From positions 868,001 to 932,000 of the forward strand of contig JAUFSD010000016.1 of the NCBI GenBank assembly GCA_033030425.1: 64,000 nt of DNA, given 5' to 3'. Shown one piece after another: positions 23,218 through 35,609 of the stretch. Position numbers and translations under genes: made by a program. The DNA is from Verpa conica (Eukaryota > Ascomycota > Pezizomycetes > Pezizales > Morchellaceae). The number at the start of each line of letters is the position of its first letter. Position 1 is the first letter of the stretch. A model generated the notes under the pieces. That model was not told where the DNA came from. It was given only the letters and a program-made list of their open reading frames with translations, and searched no databases.

Positions 23218-25054
23218 TTACTTTTCCAACTCAACAATTCCCTCTCGATTATCGCGAACGCTCCTTCTCTTTTGCCGTTCCTTAATTTTTTTTTCTTCTT
23301 GCCTTAGTTGCACGAGTCTCTCTTGATGTAACCTCTCGTGAAGTTGAGCTTCTTCCATGAATAGTAGTTTCCACTGACCATGTTTCTCACACTTCTTCTT
23401 TAGACAAACACCTTCTCTTCCTGTTATTCTCTCTTCTTTGAATACGTTACTTCCATCATGGGAATTCCTCCACGTGGCCCACTCGAAATCGCTAAGCCCT
23501 AGTCTCTCGTCGTATCCACATATCTCTTTCCCAATATTTCTTGCCTCAGGATCCGATCTAAGTTCATCATGGATGCGCTTCGCTCGTTCCTGTGTCCATT
23601 CAACGTAGTGACCGCGGTCTTCAGTAAGGAGCCTTTGGTTTCTTAGAGACTCGCGCTCCTTGGCAATTGCAACGAGCCGCTCAATCTCTTCTGGATAATC
23701 GCGGAAGTTTTCGTCAGACAATGGCGGTGTAGGCATGCGGTAGCCGATACGGCGGAACTCGGTGGCGGACGAGACAGCATTAACGACAACTGCCAATTCC
23801 GATTGTGAAACGGTGGAAGTAGATTCTAGAGCATTTTTGAGCTTGAAGAATTGAACTCCGTGGTCGTCACAGCAGTACTTTGATGGTTTGGGACGCTTAT
23901 CAACTTGTGCGGGGCGACGACAGGTGGAGAGACGACATTTACGCTTCCATGTTGTGATACCATGACCAGAAACCTCGCAACGAGGGCCTAGACGATATTA
24001 GCTGAGGGCCTGAGTGAAGTAGTGGAGATGAGGACCTACAAAAATATTTGTCAATGAGATCGCCATCTTGTTCGGCAACATTAATGCACTCTCCATGAAA
24101 CCAGTCCTCACAGCCATCACAACCAATCATCCATTTCCCAGAGTCAGGCTTCCGACAGACACAGTAGAGTTCCATACCTTCAGCATTGTATTTAAGGAGT
24201 GGAGAGAGTGGAAGTGGTGGTAACGATCTCACTGGTGGTGGGGACTCCGTTGATTGCTTGATGAGGGGAGCACTTATAGGCCGCTGGGCAGAGGCCTGAG
24301 CATGGCCTAAGTTAGAACTGAGGTTCTTCCTCTTTCTAGACGAAGTAGTAGGTCTTACGGAAGTCTCGGTTTCCAGATTATCTTCTTCAGCCACGACCTT
24401 CCTTTTCTTCTTTTGGGGTTTGGCAATCCCCTTCTTTTTTATAGGAAGTGTTTTTGTGGATGGGCGTTTCTTCGATTTGGTCGTAGCGCTAGTAGTTGCA
24501 ACGACAATACCTTTGGGGGTTGGTACAGCTGTAGAAGGAGGGGAGGCAGGTACCGCGGGTGGTGAGGACCTTAGAGCCTCTTGAACCATCAGAGTCGGCG
24601 AAAGACGGTATTCTGTCAAACTCGGCGGCTTGAAATTGTCCTCGCCCATTTCCTCATCTTCCTCGTCCCCATCAGCGTCTCTCTCTGAACTACTAGCACG
24701 GAGAACTTGAGTAAAGCCATTTGGTGATTTGATTGCTATAGAGTCCCTGATAGGAGCTACCCGCCGTGGTGAAACTGGAGGTACGGGGGAAGAGGAAACA
24801 GTGTCGGAAGATGATGAATCATGGTGTGGTGCTATAGGGGTTACAGGAGATTGATCATCGTCATACTCGTTGTTAGGAAGACTAAAAGAATTACGGTGGT
24901 GATTTGCGAAGAATGCCAGGGTGCTGGCAGCCTCTTGGGTATTACTTGTAAGGCCGTATTTCTGTGTAGGCGGAGGGGGACTGGGAAGACGTGTTGCGAT
25001 GGGAGATGAGGGGCCAGAAGAAATGGGATTGAGGAGGTCCTGTAGTGACGACAT
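23218..25054 (-). CDS. SPP1: Set1/COMPASS PHD-finger subunit Spp1
   Basis: Reader subunit of the Set1 histone H3K4 methyltransferase complex. Exons 25054-24040 and 23987-23218 give about 594 residues. The first 290 residues are low complexity with a basic lysine-rich nuclear signal. The PHD finger follows: YCVCRKPDSGKWMIGCDGCE...WFHGECI...KYFC. The intron sits inside its last zinc pair, and splicing completes FCPRCE. A second cysteine-rich block (KCRLSTCRRPA...KYCCDDHG) and a long helical, arginine/glutamate-rich C terminus match fungal Spp1/CXXC1 proteins. The last exon also holds CGYDERLGLSDFEWA and a CLKKKCEKH pair. Confidence 0.88.
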
Positions 25055-25478
25055 GTTGTAAGGGTGTTCTATATTTCTATCTGGCTAGATTGCTGTAATG
25101 TAGTTGAAGAAGAGATGGAATTGAGTATATCTTGGGGCGTCAGGGGTCATCAATGGTGATGGGGGGGTACTTCTGGGAGGTTGACGTCTTGACGCCAAGA
25201 TTTCTGCTGGATTCCGTGCATAAGCCACTCGGTAGCCGAGATCCAACCAAGACATCTAGGGATTTACGCAAGATTTTAATAGAATCCTATTTGGAATGGC
25301 TTTGGAATATGGGCACGGTGAGCTTAGCATTTGGCGATGGAGAAAACTACCGCTCTAAAGAATCATGCACATGACTACTAAAGTATTTACCAAGCTATAG
25401 GTAAGAAACATATAACTCAATCCTAATACCCATAGCTACATGTACATGTAGTACTTATATGAATGAATTTATCATAAG
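25055..25478. other. SPP1 upstream region
   Basis: This is the probable promoter region. An 80-codon plus-strand frame at 25132-25374 shows no family features and is left uncalled. Confidence 0.4.
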
Positions 25479-25480
25479 TA

Positions 25481-25602
25481 CTTCGGTTGTGGGGTAAGTC
25501 TGTCCCCAGGCAGTTCAAATACTGTGGCTAGTGAGAATATTTCCTACCCGAAATAGGCGTCACCACTGCCACATGGGGACAGACTTTCCCCCACCCCCGA
25601 AG
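25481..25602. repeat. Small MITE abutting a Tc1-like element
   Basis: The left end CTTCGGTTGTGGGGTAAGTC and the right end (reverse complement CTTCGGGGGTGGGGGAAAGTC) share a TCTGTCCCC extension. TA lies at 25479-25480 and 25603-25604. The right TA is also the left target site of the Tc1-like element that starts at 25605, so the two elements touch. Confidence 0.6.
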
Positions 25603-25740
25603 TACAAGGGTCTGGCAATAAGTGACCGAACGGGTCGAGTCTGCATTAGAGATAAGCGAGTGTGATTTTCTACTACACATGAACAGAGAGCTTCCACAAA
25701 AATAGCCCGATATTTCAAAGTGAATGGGCGATAGTGAAAG

Positions 25741-25929
25741 TACAGAGAGAAAGCATATGTGATAACCGAAAGAGAAAGTACAGAGAGAAAACATATGTGA
25801 TAACCGAGAGAGAGAGTACAGAGAGAAAGCATATATGATAACCGAGAGAGAGTACATAGAAAGCATATGTAGTAACCAAAAGAAAAAATACATAGACAAA
25901 GTACCTGAACTAACCGAGAGGGAAAAATA
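25741..25929. repeat. Minisatellite, about five 36-38-bp units
   Basis: The unit contains GAGAGAAAGCATATGTGATA followed by ACCGAAAGAGAAAGTACA. Units become more divergent toward 25929. It lies between the transposase stop codon and the left TIR of the Tc1-like element. Confidence 0.8.
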
Positions 25930-25957
25930 AGTGAATATGAAAATTGCGTGTGTTCTA

Positions 25958-26894
25958 TCAGTACTTGGTATGTCCGCCATCTACTGCTCGCACTGCTTCC
26001 ACCCGCTCTGGCATAGAATCAACCATAGCAGCTATTTCTTCCGGGCTAATTGCATCCCACTCTTCTTGGATCGCAACACGGAGGGTTGCATTAGTTGTGC
26101 AACAAGGTATACGGCGACCAATTTTATCTTTCATAAGGCGCCAAACATTTTCGATAGGATTGTAGTCAGGAGAACTGCCTGGCCAGGCAAAAAAATAATT
26201 AAAAATACCCAGTTCATGCAATACATTGGTAGTAAATTTAGCACGATGAGGGGGAGCTCCATCTTGCATGATATAAACATAATCGAGAATGCGCCGAGAC
26301 CGTTCTTGCCAGAAAGGGTATAGATAAGGTTTAACAATATGTTCACAGTACCGTGGACTGGTAAGGGTAGGGCCCCATGTTTTTTTATCCCAAAACACAA
26401 GTGGGCCTTTCAAATTGCCTATTAATTATTTAGTAATAGATTAATAATTAAATATAAAGATATACTTTACCATAAATGCAGCCCCATACCATAATTGTTT
26501 CAAGTTTGCGAAATTTTGGAACTAAACAGTCCTCTAAATATTCTTCCTCAGGTAACCGTGTAACCCATGTCTTTCCTGCAAAGCCGCCAACATTAAAAGC
26601 ACATTCGTCCGTCCAAATAACTTTTTGGTAATCTGCAACAGTCCAATCATGAATGCTATTTGCCCAATTTAACCGTTTAAGTTTAGCTGGAATAGAAAAA
26701 TACGGTTTAATACGGGCAATACGGCAATGGTAATCTTCATCGGCAAAAGCTTGGCATAAAGTGCGTTCATTTACAGTAATCCCAATACTCTCGGCAACCT
26801 CTGCTAGCGATTTTTGGCGGTTCTCTTGTGAAGCTGTTGCATGTTGTATTAATTTTTTGCGTATAGATGTTGTTAAAACTCGTGGTTGTCCCAT
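25958..26894 (-). pseudogene. Tc1-like transposase, C-terminal portion
   Basis: Exons 26894-26471 and 26418-25958 join through a 52-bp intron (GTAAAG...AATAG) to give 294 residues. The part begins at the GQPRVLT linker and second HTH, then D in VIWTDECAF, D in YIMQDGAPPH and E in SSPDYNPIENVW. There are 36 residues between the last two, compared with 34 in the other two transposases of this window. The first HTH is missing because a TG...CA element is inserted directly upstream; the missing part lies at 28629-29052. An internal ATG could still initiate here, but without the first DNA-binding domain. Confidence 0.82.
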
Positions 26895-26896
26895 GC

Positions 26897-27858
26897 TGTG
26901 ACGATTTAACCACCGTCATGACTAGTCTTAAGTACCTCTCCATATAGAGACACCTAAGGATCTCCCTTGAGGGACAGGACTAGCTACCCTATTCCAGTCA
27001 ATAGATACTAAGGAAAGTCATTACTATGATAGCCCGATCCCTAAGCGAGCTGGCGAGCTCCTAGGACGGAGCGAAGCTCACCGTCGTCGGTATGCGACAG
27101 AGACAAGAGTAATGCGTCTGTAGCTTATAGCTACAGGAGATACTAGTGCAATGAGACTGAAGCAGTTGCCTCCATGAACAGAGTTAAGCTCCTGTTCCTC
27201 TAGAAGGAATAACAACGGCTTCGCTGATGGCCAACCTTATGGGAGGCCGAGAGCCGTGAGACGAGAGCAAAGCTATGCTTAGTAGTTAGGGCCGCCAGCA
27301 AAAGTAATAATTAACCTGGCGACGTCACGAATCGAACCATACGGGGCTACGCCTTGTGCTTCGCCCTAAAGGTTCTTATTGTGACGATCTAACCATCGTC
27401 ATGACTAGTCTCAAGTACCTCTCCATATAGAGACACCTAAGGATCTCCCTTGAGAGATAGGACTAGCTATCCCATTCCGGTCAATAGATACTAAGGAAAG
27501 TCATTACTATGATAGCCCGATCCCTAAGCGAGCTGGCGGCCTAGACGGAAAGAAAGCTCACCGTCGTCGGTATGCGACAGAGACCAGAGTAATGCGTCTG
27601 TAGCTTATAGCTACGGGAGATACTAGTGCAATGAGACTGAAGCAGTTGCCTTCATGAACAGAGTTAAGCTCCTGTTTCTCTAGGAGGAATAACAACGGCT
27701 TCGCTGATGGCCAACCTCATGGGAGGCCGAGAGCCGTGAGATGAGAGCAAAGCTATGCTTAGTAGTTAGGGCCGCCAGCAAAATTAATAATTAACCTGGC
27801 GGCGTCACGAATCGAACCATACAGGGCTATGCCTTGTGCTTTGCCCTAAAGTCCTTAT
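26897..27858. repeat. Two tandem copies of a 483-bp unit
   Basis: Both copies start TGTGACGAT and end near CCTAAAGG/TCCTTAT, with roughly 95% visible identity. Near the end of each unit the reverse complement contains GGTTCGATTCGTGAC, which resembles a pol III B-box. A partner A-box was not convincing. Confidence 0.85.
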
Positions 27859-28623
27859 GGATCAAGATTACCTCTCCGCCACATCCCCAGATTGGACTAG
27901 GAACGTGGGAAAGGAATCTAAGCAACGGCAGGAATCACCAGTAGGTTACCCTGCCTAGGGGACTCTGTGTTTTCTAACACCGCCCCACTGTGCCACCCGC
28001 CGTTTGCAGAGGGGGCCCCCCTGAGTTGCTGATTCCCTAACAAAAAAACAAGTTTTGGACCCCAAAAATAACCCCAAAACCGTCAGGAAAATTCGTCCAA
28101 CCAAACCAAACTCAGAGGGTATATGGGAGACAGTGCTGCAAATCCATAAGTGCAATCGGATTTGAAATCGGACCATTATAGCAAAAGTTACAGAGCTTTT
28201 AGTAACCAACGCTTTTTAGTCGCTAGTTTATTGACCCCGCTAGTTCTTAGGGGCGCTCTAGACTCAGTTGATTTCCAAGCACGGAGGAATTGTTCCCCGC
28301 TTCTTGGCAGCCTGCTCGCAATCAAATTCATAGCTTAAACCCGTCCTTACTCCAGGACAACCATTCTTGCTAGTCAACGAACAACCGTTGTTCAGAGACC
28401 CTCATACTCTTTGCTAAAGACGTTTGTCTTCCCTGGAAGCAGAGCCTTTTAAAGTCTTTAGTTATCGACCCATTAAATCCTTATTCCTGTTTTTGCCTAG
28501 GGACTGTCGACCTTCCGTGTTGACGAGCGGTTCTAAGCCTCGCTGCTGAAGCTTCTCGTCAGAAAGGGAGGTTGTTGGTTTTTTTTGGTACGGCAGTACT
28601 CCCCTGGGAGTACCCCCGTTACA
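26897..28623 (+). mobile_element. TG...CA insertion with 5-bp target duplication (solo-LTR-like)
   Basis: The insertion starts TGTGACG, ends CGTTACA and is flanked by CATGC on both sides (26892-26896 and 28624-28628). TG/CA ends with a 5-bp duplication are typical of LTR retroelements. It has no gag or pol. Its first 960 bp are two tandem copies of a 483-bp unit (26897-27379 and 27380-27858). It may be a long solo LTR with an internal duplication or a small non-autonomous LTR element. Removing it and one CATGC restores a continuous transposase frame. Confidence 0.7.
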
Positions 28624-28628
28624 CATGC

Positions 28629-29052
28629 ATGCATGGGAAGGAGTAGAGGGTTGCTGGCAGATACTAAAAACCGTAGATAAAGGAACACCTAATTCTGTAC
28701 CAATTTTGCAAAAAGGCCACATTGCAATTTTGCGCAGCCCCCAAATTTTTGACCGCAGGCTTTGTGTTAATTCAACACGAAAAGTAATAAGTATAGGCAG
28801 TAAAGGTTACGGTCCCGATACTGGTTGTGCAGGATCTGTATTACGGTTGCAAAAATCATACTGTATCTCATCTGCAACCGAAGGGTTTAGCAAGTATCGG
28901 CGCCGAGACTCCGGAGAATCTATTTCGGTTTCACTTTCAGAGTAGTAAGTAGTTGTTATTATAATAAAAGAGTAGTTTTGTCTAGTAGGTATAGGCTGAA
29001 GAACTAAAATCAATTTCTCGGCGGAATTCCGGTCTTCTTTATAGTTTCTCAT
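28629..29052 (-). pseudogene. Tc1-like transposase, N-terminal fragment
   Basis: The minus-strand frame contains KIWGLRKIAMWPFCKIGTEL followed by GVPLSTVFSICQ, the first HTH of the same transposase as 25958-26894. It ends where the 1.7-kb insertion begins. An in-frame TAA at 28807-28809 separates it from an upstream open stretch in the same frame that starts MRNYKEDRNS. That stop may be a nonsense mutation or part of an unseen intron. Confidence 0.65.
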
Positions 29053-29363
29053 CTCAATAAAAATATATCACTGATTGATACTAACTTTTGTGTGGGCAAG
29101 CCTTGATACCTATTAATTGAGCATTCTCCATCTTTAATCTGCTTTTAATTACTACGTAGTAGAATACTTCACTTACGTAGTACTCTCCACCTACGTAGTA
29201 CTCTCTACCAACACAGTAATATCCCAAAAGTATGTAACTATCGTGATTATCTTTTTAAAACCTGCAACGAGATCTCCAGTGTTCACTACTTTTGCCCTCC
29301 CGGGCCCTACTCATCCTGCAAGCGGACCCCGGCCGTCCGATCACTTATTGCCAGACCCTTGTA

Positions 29364-31288
29364 CATGCACAGAAAAAAAAATACATATATATAGGTCCGC
29401 TAAGGCGTGAGTACTATACCGGACTATTGTTAACTGTTATATCTCCCTTTTCAGAATGCTCTAATAGCTTTTCGCTAGCCCAAGTACATATAGCTATGTG
29501 GGTCCTATCTATCATAAAAGGCGTTAAGATACTATGCAATCTACAGGTAGGAGTACATTCTGGGGATACAGGAGAAGCTGGCTATAAGAATACGCTCTAA
29601 ACAGAAAACTACCGTAAATGTAGAAGATCACTCTTATTCAGTCTCTGGTAGAATTATTGTGAAAACAAGGGTTAGCGGGCAAGGGTTCTGTAGTCAGTGC
29701 ACACTATTAGAATCTTCGTTGGGAACATCAAATCCCAATCAGACCTCTGAGTCCTGAGTGACACATTTTGCATTAATTCTACCGGGAACTATACGTAGAT
29801 AATATTCTTATAGCCAGCTTCTCCTATATATACATATAAATCATACTGCATGTAATTATCACATACAGACATAAAATTCACCCAAATATCCCTTGTCAGG
29901 TCCTCCTACCAGAACCTCGATAGCTTACTGTTATTTCTTAATCATGCTCTACATGTATATAAGGATGAATATAAGAATGGACGCTCCACTATAGCACTAC
30001 ATGTATGTACATGTACTTAGGTATCTCCAGACATGTATGTACCGCTACGGTACTAAGCCCTTTTACTAAGTATTATATCCTTTAGTATCAATTTAAGTAT
30101 AGCACTAATCTATCTTGGAGAACTATCGACCTAAACTGATAGACATAACGCAAGTCCGATATATGCATGCTACTAACAGTGATATCTTGATTTTAAGCTT
30201 AGATGCCTAATGCCGAACGGGACATCGCACCGAGCTGTTTCCGGCTTGGCAAAGTCTCAAATTCTTTGACTTGTTGTCCCCGCACTCCGGCAAACATTCC
30301 TGAGCGCACATTGCCATAACCGTTAGTGATGATACTACCTACATGTATTACTATCATAATACGGGTGGTGTCGTTTATTTTTGACCTCAAATATATCAGC
30401 TACGCACACTAGTTGAAGGCAAATTGAGCAGACGTTTTGTGAGCTGCCAGATTTAAATATAGGTGCAGCAAAGCGAAGGAAAAACAAGCCAGCAAGGAGT
30501 ATACGGAAGGGTTGTTGATTCGAGCTTAGAAGAACTACTCAAATACTGTTATCACGGTAGTAAATCACTGTAAATATATTCGTAATTTTTCTTTAATCTT
30601 AAAATTTTCTTATTCGGATACATTTACATGTAGCTTTGATTTTTGGTAGTACATGAGCCCAAATTCCCCACTTACATATATACATATGTACATGTATGTA
30701 CGACCAAATTACATGTAACGTGCGTAAATTATCGTGTACGAATCGGTTGAGGCCTAAAATGGTGGGTTCTGATTGATAAAGAGATGCCCATACTGGCAGC
30801 CTAACAACTTTGTATCCAATCGGATCCGCATTTAACAGATTGTGCAACTGGAAGAGTGGGGGAGTGGACCGGGATAGTCGAGTGGCTTGACCTAACATTT
30901 ATTTAAGTCTGGTGGGGACTAAGAACGAGAGTGTACATAATAGCCGATTGGGCGGAGACACGGGATGGTGGTTTATTTCTAGGTACCTTCAATAGTAGAA
31001 TGTATATTGGCTGTGTTTAACTTCTTTGTGTGGTACATGTGGGTGACTTGATAACCTTGTACACGAGGCTGCAGGTGCAGAACAGTGTCATTATCATTAA
31101 TGCCTTCATGCCAAACATGTTTCAATAGGTTTAATTAGTCTCGTTCTCGGGCGCCTGCCCCCCCCTTTTCTATATATTTCCATCCGGTCCATCACCCTCT
31201 TCTCCATTACAGGATTCTTCAATCAGCCAGCACCTTATATTTAATTCTCTCATTTGGAAAGGCTACAATAAACAGAGAACCATAAAAG
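29364..31288. other. Gene-free region between transposon and glucan lyase
   Basis: Apart from the MITE at 29569-29825, I see only AT-rich sequence with scattered ACATGTA motifs. Frames of 60-100 codons show no family signatures. The promoter of the glucan lyase gene should lie within the last few hundred bases; a C-rich then pyrimidine-rich tract is at about 31158-31205. Confidence 0.4.
29569..29825. repeat. MITE-like inverted repeat
   Basis: AGGAGAAGCTGGCTATAAGA plus ATA at the left end is repeated as reverse complement at the right end. A weaker inner match (GGTAGAATTA) suggests longer degraded arms. TA is present next to both ends. Confidence 0.55.
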
Positions 31289-34200
31289 ATGACAGTCTCA
31301 GGCTTAAACGATCCTCTCAATTTCATTCGTGCAGAAGATTTCTTCACTTCCGCCCAGCAATTCAATGGCCCTACAAAGATAGAAAAGGTCCAGGTCTCGT
31401 CAAATCCCCCTAGGCCCACTGATCCTGTCATTTTAGAGCGGGGAATTGCTCTCTTTTTCGATGATGGTTCCACCTGTGTCATTCAGTTCGTCAGACCTAC
31501 ACTCTGGAGGGTTAGATATGACCCGACTATCAAAGATTTGAATGGATATAGAGATGAAAATACGTAAGTCAGTTATTGATTCCAGTGATAGGATAACACA
31601 GCTGCTGATTTTAGTGCCTACTTTTGTACGCAGTCGTACTATCGTTCAAGATTATATGTCTCAGCTTACTCATCAGCTCGATTTCGAAGAAAGGTGCTAC
31701 TGGAGTACAATTCTCAGCATGTCTAGTGATAAAAAACACTACACATTCTCGGTAAATGACAATCCCAATTTTTGAGAGTTGCCGCTAATTTTTTCCAACT
31801 AATAGTCCATCAAATATAACTCTCCAGAAGACCTTAAAACCGGGACCAACGGGGTGGTGACCACCATGATGTATCTATACAAAGACCCTTTCCGGATCCA
31901 GGTCAGTTCTCATATTATTATTTCTAAACATGTATATATATATCTGACCTATTGCACTTGGCAGGTTGTTCGAAAATTGTGTGCTATTCCTGATCTTTAT
32001 CCTATCCCTGTAACCAACCCTAGTGCTTCGATTGTTCATGAGGTAGAAAAGGTTGTTTGGCAAACCTCAGAGAAGACCTTCCGTTGGAAGTTTGTTGAAC
32101 CCTTGGTGAAAAATATAGTCTTAGACGTTATCAAGGCCGGTCCTGGTGAATTTCTAGGGTTCGGGGAGCAGGGAGGTAAGAGCTTTTTGAAGAAACCTAC
32201 CTTCATGAACTATTATAGTAAGTATGAGCTAGGATTACCCAGCCTTCCGCTCGAATTACACTAAATCCGTATACTAAATCTTCTTGTAGACTTCGATAAT
32301 ATGCTCTATAACCAGACCTACAATGTTGGTCCTTTAGACAACCGTGAGCCATTGTTAGTATTTCAATGCTTATCACTATGGACAAATCGCTGTATATCTA
32401 TTTTAAACAAGAGCTGATGGCAGCTATACCTGAGAATAAGGTACCACTCTGACCCATATTTTTTGGATGTCAATTCAAACCCATCCTATGCAAATATCAC
32501 AGCAACCTTCATTGATAACTACTCCCAAGTCTGCATCGACTTTTCAAAGACCAATGCAGGCCGTATCAAGCTTGGTACCAGGTTTGGTGGGATGGATATC
32601 TACTTGATGAGTGCTAAGGACATCCCAGAAATTGTTAGGTATGTGATTTTTGTTTTGTGTCGATATATATTCATTAGATCAGACTTTGGGAAAGGACATT
32701 ATGGCATATTAACTAGAGCATTCCACTTAGGCTCTATACTAGTATTCTTGGGAGACCAAGGTTGAAGCCCAAGTATGTTTTGGGGCACCACCAAGGCTGT
32801 ATGTTCACCAGTATTTTCTTTTGATAATCCGGCAACTTTTATACCTGTTGTGATTCGTGATTTAAAATTTATGTTGACTAATCCATTGCTTTATTAAAGG
32901 CTATGGTTACATGAACCAAAGCGACATTGAACAAGTGGCAGATCAATATCGCGCGCACGATATTCCACTCGATGGACTTCACATCGATGTTGATTTTCAA
33001 GACCAATATAGAACATTTACCATTAATCCGGTAACATTCCAAAACGCAAAAGAAATGCTTGAAGGATTAAGGCGTTGCGGCTTTAAATGCTGCACCAATA
33101 TCACTCCAATTATTAGTTTGAATGGAGGAACTAAGAACAATGACTATCCCACTCTTAAGGAAGGACTGGCTAAAAAGTGAATTGAATTTTTGGTGCTGGA
33201 TTTACAATTAAGTTTTTATAGCTAACTCAATGGTTTTTCTCTATAGTTATTTCGTGGCAGATGATAGATATATTGAAGGGACAAGTGGAAAAGCAGCTGA
33301 TGTCCAATATATTTGCTACTCTGGGGGGTCACAGATTGTAGTCGATCCTAAGGATATTGGCCAGCGGCCAGGCTTTGGAGATAGCTAGTATGTCCTTAGC
33401 CTTTAAATAAACGTTATAGGGAGTAGCTATATGATGCGATGCTGACATATCATTATAGTAACTTCGAGAAAAATTGGAATAGTCAAAATCCCTACCATGG
33501 CGGGGTGAGTTACGGAGGGAATCTTGGTACCGTAAGTGATGACGTCTAAATAGTACAACCATATTTATCAGAAGTATGGTTATTGACTAATAAAATACGC
33601 TTTAGGCAGGGTATTATCCAGACCTAAATGACCCCGCTGTTCGTAAGTGGTGGGGAGAGCAGTATACGTACCTCTTTGATCAGGGACTTGAGTTTGTCTG
33701 GCAAGACATGACAACCCCTGCGATTGCCACATCGTATGGTGATATGAAGGGGTAATTCAACCTCTCCCCTCTACCCCTACTTTAACAGTATTCATGGATA
33801 ACATATAGGTTCCCTTCCCGCCTAAATCTCACATCGGATGCTATTTGCGCTACCGGCCTGAAGAAGCAACCTGCAATTGAAATCTGGGCGCTTTATTCTT
33901 ATAATCTTCACAAAGCAACTTTTCATGGCCTCAATAGACTTCCTTCACGTAAAAATAAACGTAACTTTATCATTGGGCGCGGGAGTTTTGCTGGTATGCA
34001 TCGTTTCTCTGGGCTTTGGACTGGAGATAACGGGAGTACTTGGGACTTCTGGAGAATTTCTGTATCCCAGGTTCTTTCTCTGGGCCTAAGTGGTGTGAGC
34101 ATCGCTGGATCGGACATGGGTGGTTTTATGCCGAACGGAGACGAGAAATTCTGTGATCCGGACCTGCTCATTCGCTGGTATTCTGGTGCATTCTTGTTGC

Positions 34201-35609
34201 CATGGTTCAGAAATCATTATGTTAAAAAGAATGATGGAAAGTGGTTTCAGGTATGAAAACCACCTTCCCTCAATAACGAATCATATAAACTTATGTAACC
34301 ATACATGGTTTAATACAGGAGCCGTACATCTATACAGATTTTATTAATGAACATCCTGAGCTTGAGAAAGAACAGGGGTGGCTTTACCGCTCTGTGGAGG
34401 TGATCTGTAGGTACTATGTGAAACTTAGATATAGCCTTATCCAGCTCCTTTACGATGCTATGTTTGAAAACCAGATTAATGGTCTACCAATTGCCAGATC
34501 TATGGTAGTATTCCTGCTTTAGACCTAAATCTTGTCGAAATTACTACATCAAATAACTAAGCTAACAGTATATTATTACTGGGCAATATAGCTTATGACC
34601 GATACTCTTGATACCTCCTTTTATAACGAGAGTCAGGAATTCCTAGACTATCAATACGTTATTCGTCGGGATCTACTTGTTGCACCCATCATGGATAGTC
34701 ATACTGTGAATGATGGGCAGAGAATTGTCTACCTACCTTTGCCTAATAGTTGGTACTCATTCAATTTGAGGATTGATGGAAGTATAGGGGTCGCGCTGGG
34801 CCCTGCTATCGAAGGCGGTAGTATGTTCAGCTTCGATGCCCATATTTCAAGCGACACAACCCATCTGCCTTACGTTACCCCAATATTTATTAGGGAGGGT
34901 AAAAAATAATTTCTGCCTAGACTCCGCCCAGAATTTCTCTAGCTAACATGAAAACCCTTAGGTGGCATTATTCCACAAGTGGAGCCGCGTCAATACATCG
35001 GTGATGGAAAGGTCAACCCCATAACGATCCACGTATACCCCGGAAAGGATAATGTACGGCCTTGTTTGAGCCTTATGTATTATGATATCTTGGCATTTAC
35101 TAATATCATCCCTGACCTAAGGCATATGAGATGTACCTTGATGATGGTGTTAGCCGGAGCAGTGCGCCTAAAGCTTGCCTACAGTACGCTTTGCCCGTTC
35201 TAATAGAAGATGAATTCAGTGGGCATGATTCTGATTCAGCTGCGAACGACGAATATCGTGAAGTGGTTATTGGACAAGTAATTAGCCTCGGGCAATCTCT
35301 TTGTTGATTTGTCTCTAAATCCCTAACACACTGCGCTATTTATAGGCTACAAAGGGTTCAACCCGTACCATCACCATCCGAAATCTACACGATAGATATG
35401 ATGCGAAGAAGGATTCTGGTGACACATATACGATCGTTATCTGGCATAATGAAGGCACAGATCTCAAAAACGCTACCGTAAGCATTAAGGACGAAAAGGG
35501 TGGCTATGTTGGCCAATTTAGAACGGATTACAAACTATCAGCGACTGTAGTTACTGCGCCTGTACTGGAAGGTACTTTGAGCAAGGTGATGATCGAAATT
35601 ACTACTTAG
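31289..35609 (+). CDS. Alpha-1,4-glucan lyase (GH31 family)
   Basis: Cleaves alpha-1,4-glucans by elimination, releasing 1,5-anhydro-D-fructose (EC 4.2.2.13). Seventeen exons, all GT-AG and in phase, give about 1051 residues, near the usual 1060-1070: 31289-31563, 31634-31751, 31806-31901, 31965-32217, 32290-32353, 32441-32638, 32731-32798, 32900-33176, 33247-33387, 33459-33531, 33606-33751, 33809-34250, 34319-34504, 34592-34898, 34962-35053, 35122-35277 and 35346-35609. No stop or frame break was found. Landmarks include LNDPLNFIRAEDFF, the nucleophile region FVWQDMTTPA, the general acid region WTGDNGSTW, and GSDMGGF. These follow the morel/Peziza lyases as I recall them more closely than GH31 alpha-glucosidases. 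No signal peptide was seen, so it is probably intracellular. It may link glycogen breakdown to antioxidant or antimicrobial products. Confidence 0.9.

Larger units (their letters stand above)
25605..29361 (-). mobile_element. Tc1-like transposon split by a 1.7-kb insertion
   Basis: Both ends read inward as CAAGGGTCTGGCAATAAGTG followed by A-C/T-CG-A/G-ACGG; TA flanks at 25603-25604 and 29362-29363. Without the insertion at 26897-28623 the element would be about 2.0 kb. It contains a minus-strand transposase with one intron, a minisatellite in its 3' part and several TACGTAGTA motifs at about 29150-29200 in its 5' part. Confidence 0.8.

Noticed and set aside
25741..25929. CRISPR-like array
   Set aside because: Unit repeats are contiguous without unique spacers, and the host is a eukaryote; it is a minisatellite.
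26897..27858. The two 483-bp units as a pair of LTRs flanking a deleted retroelement
   Set aside because: They are directly adjacent, their inner ends are not TG...CA, and only the outer boundaries of the whole 1727-bp insertion carry the 5-bp duplication.
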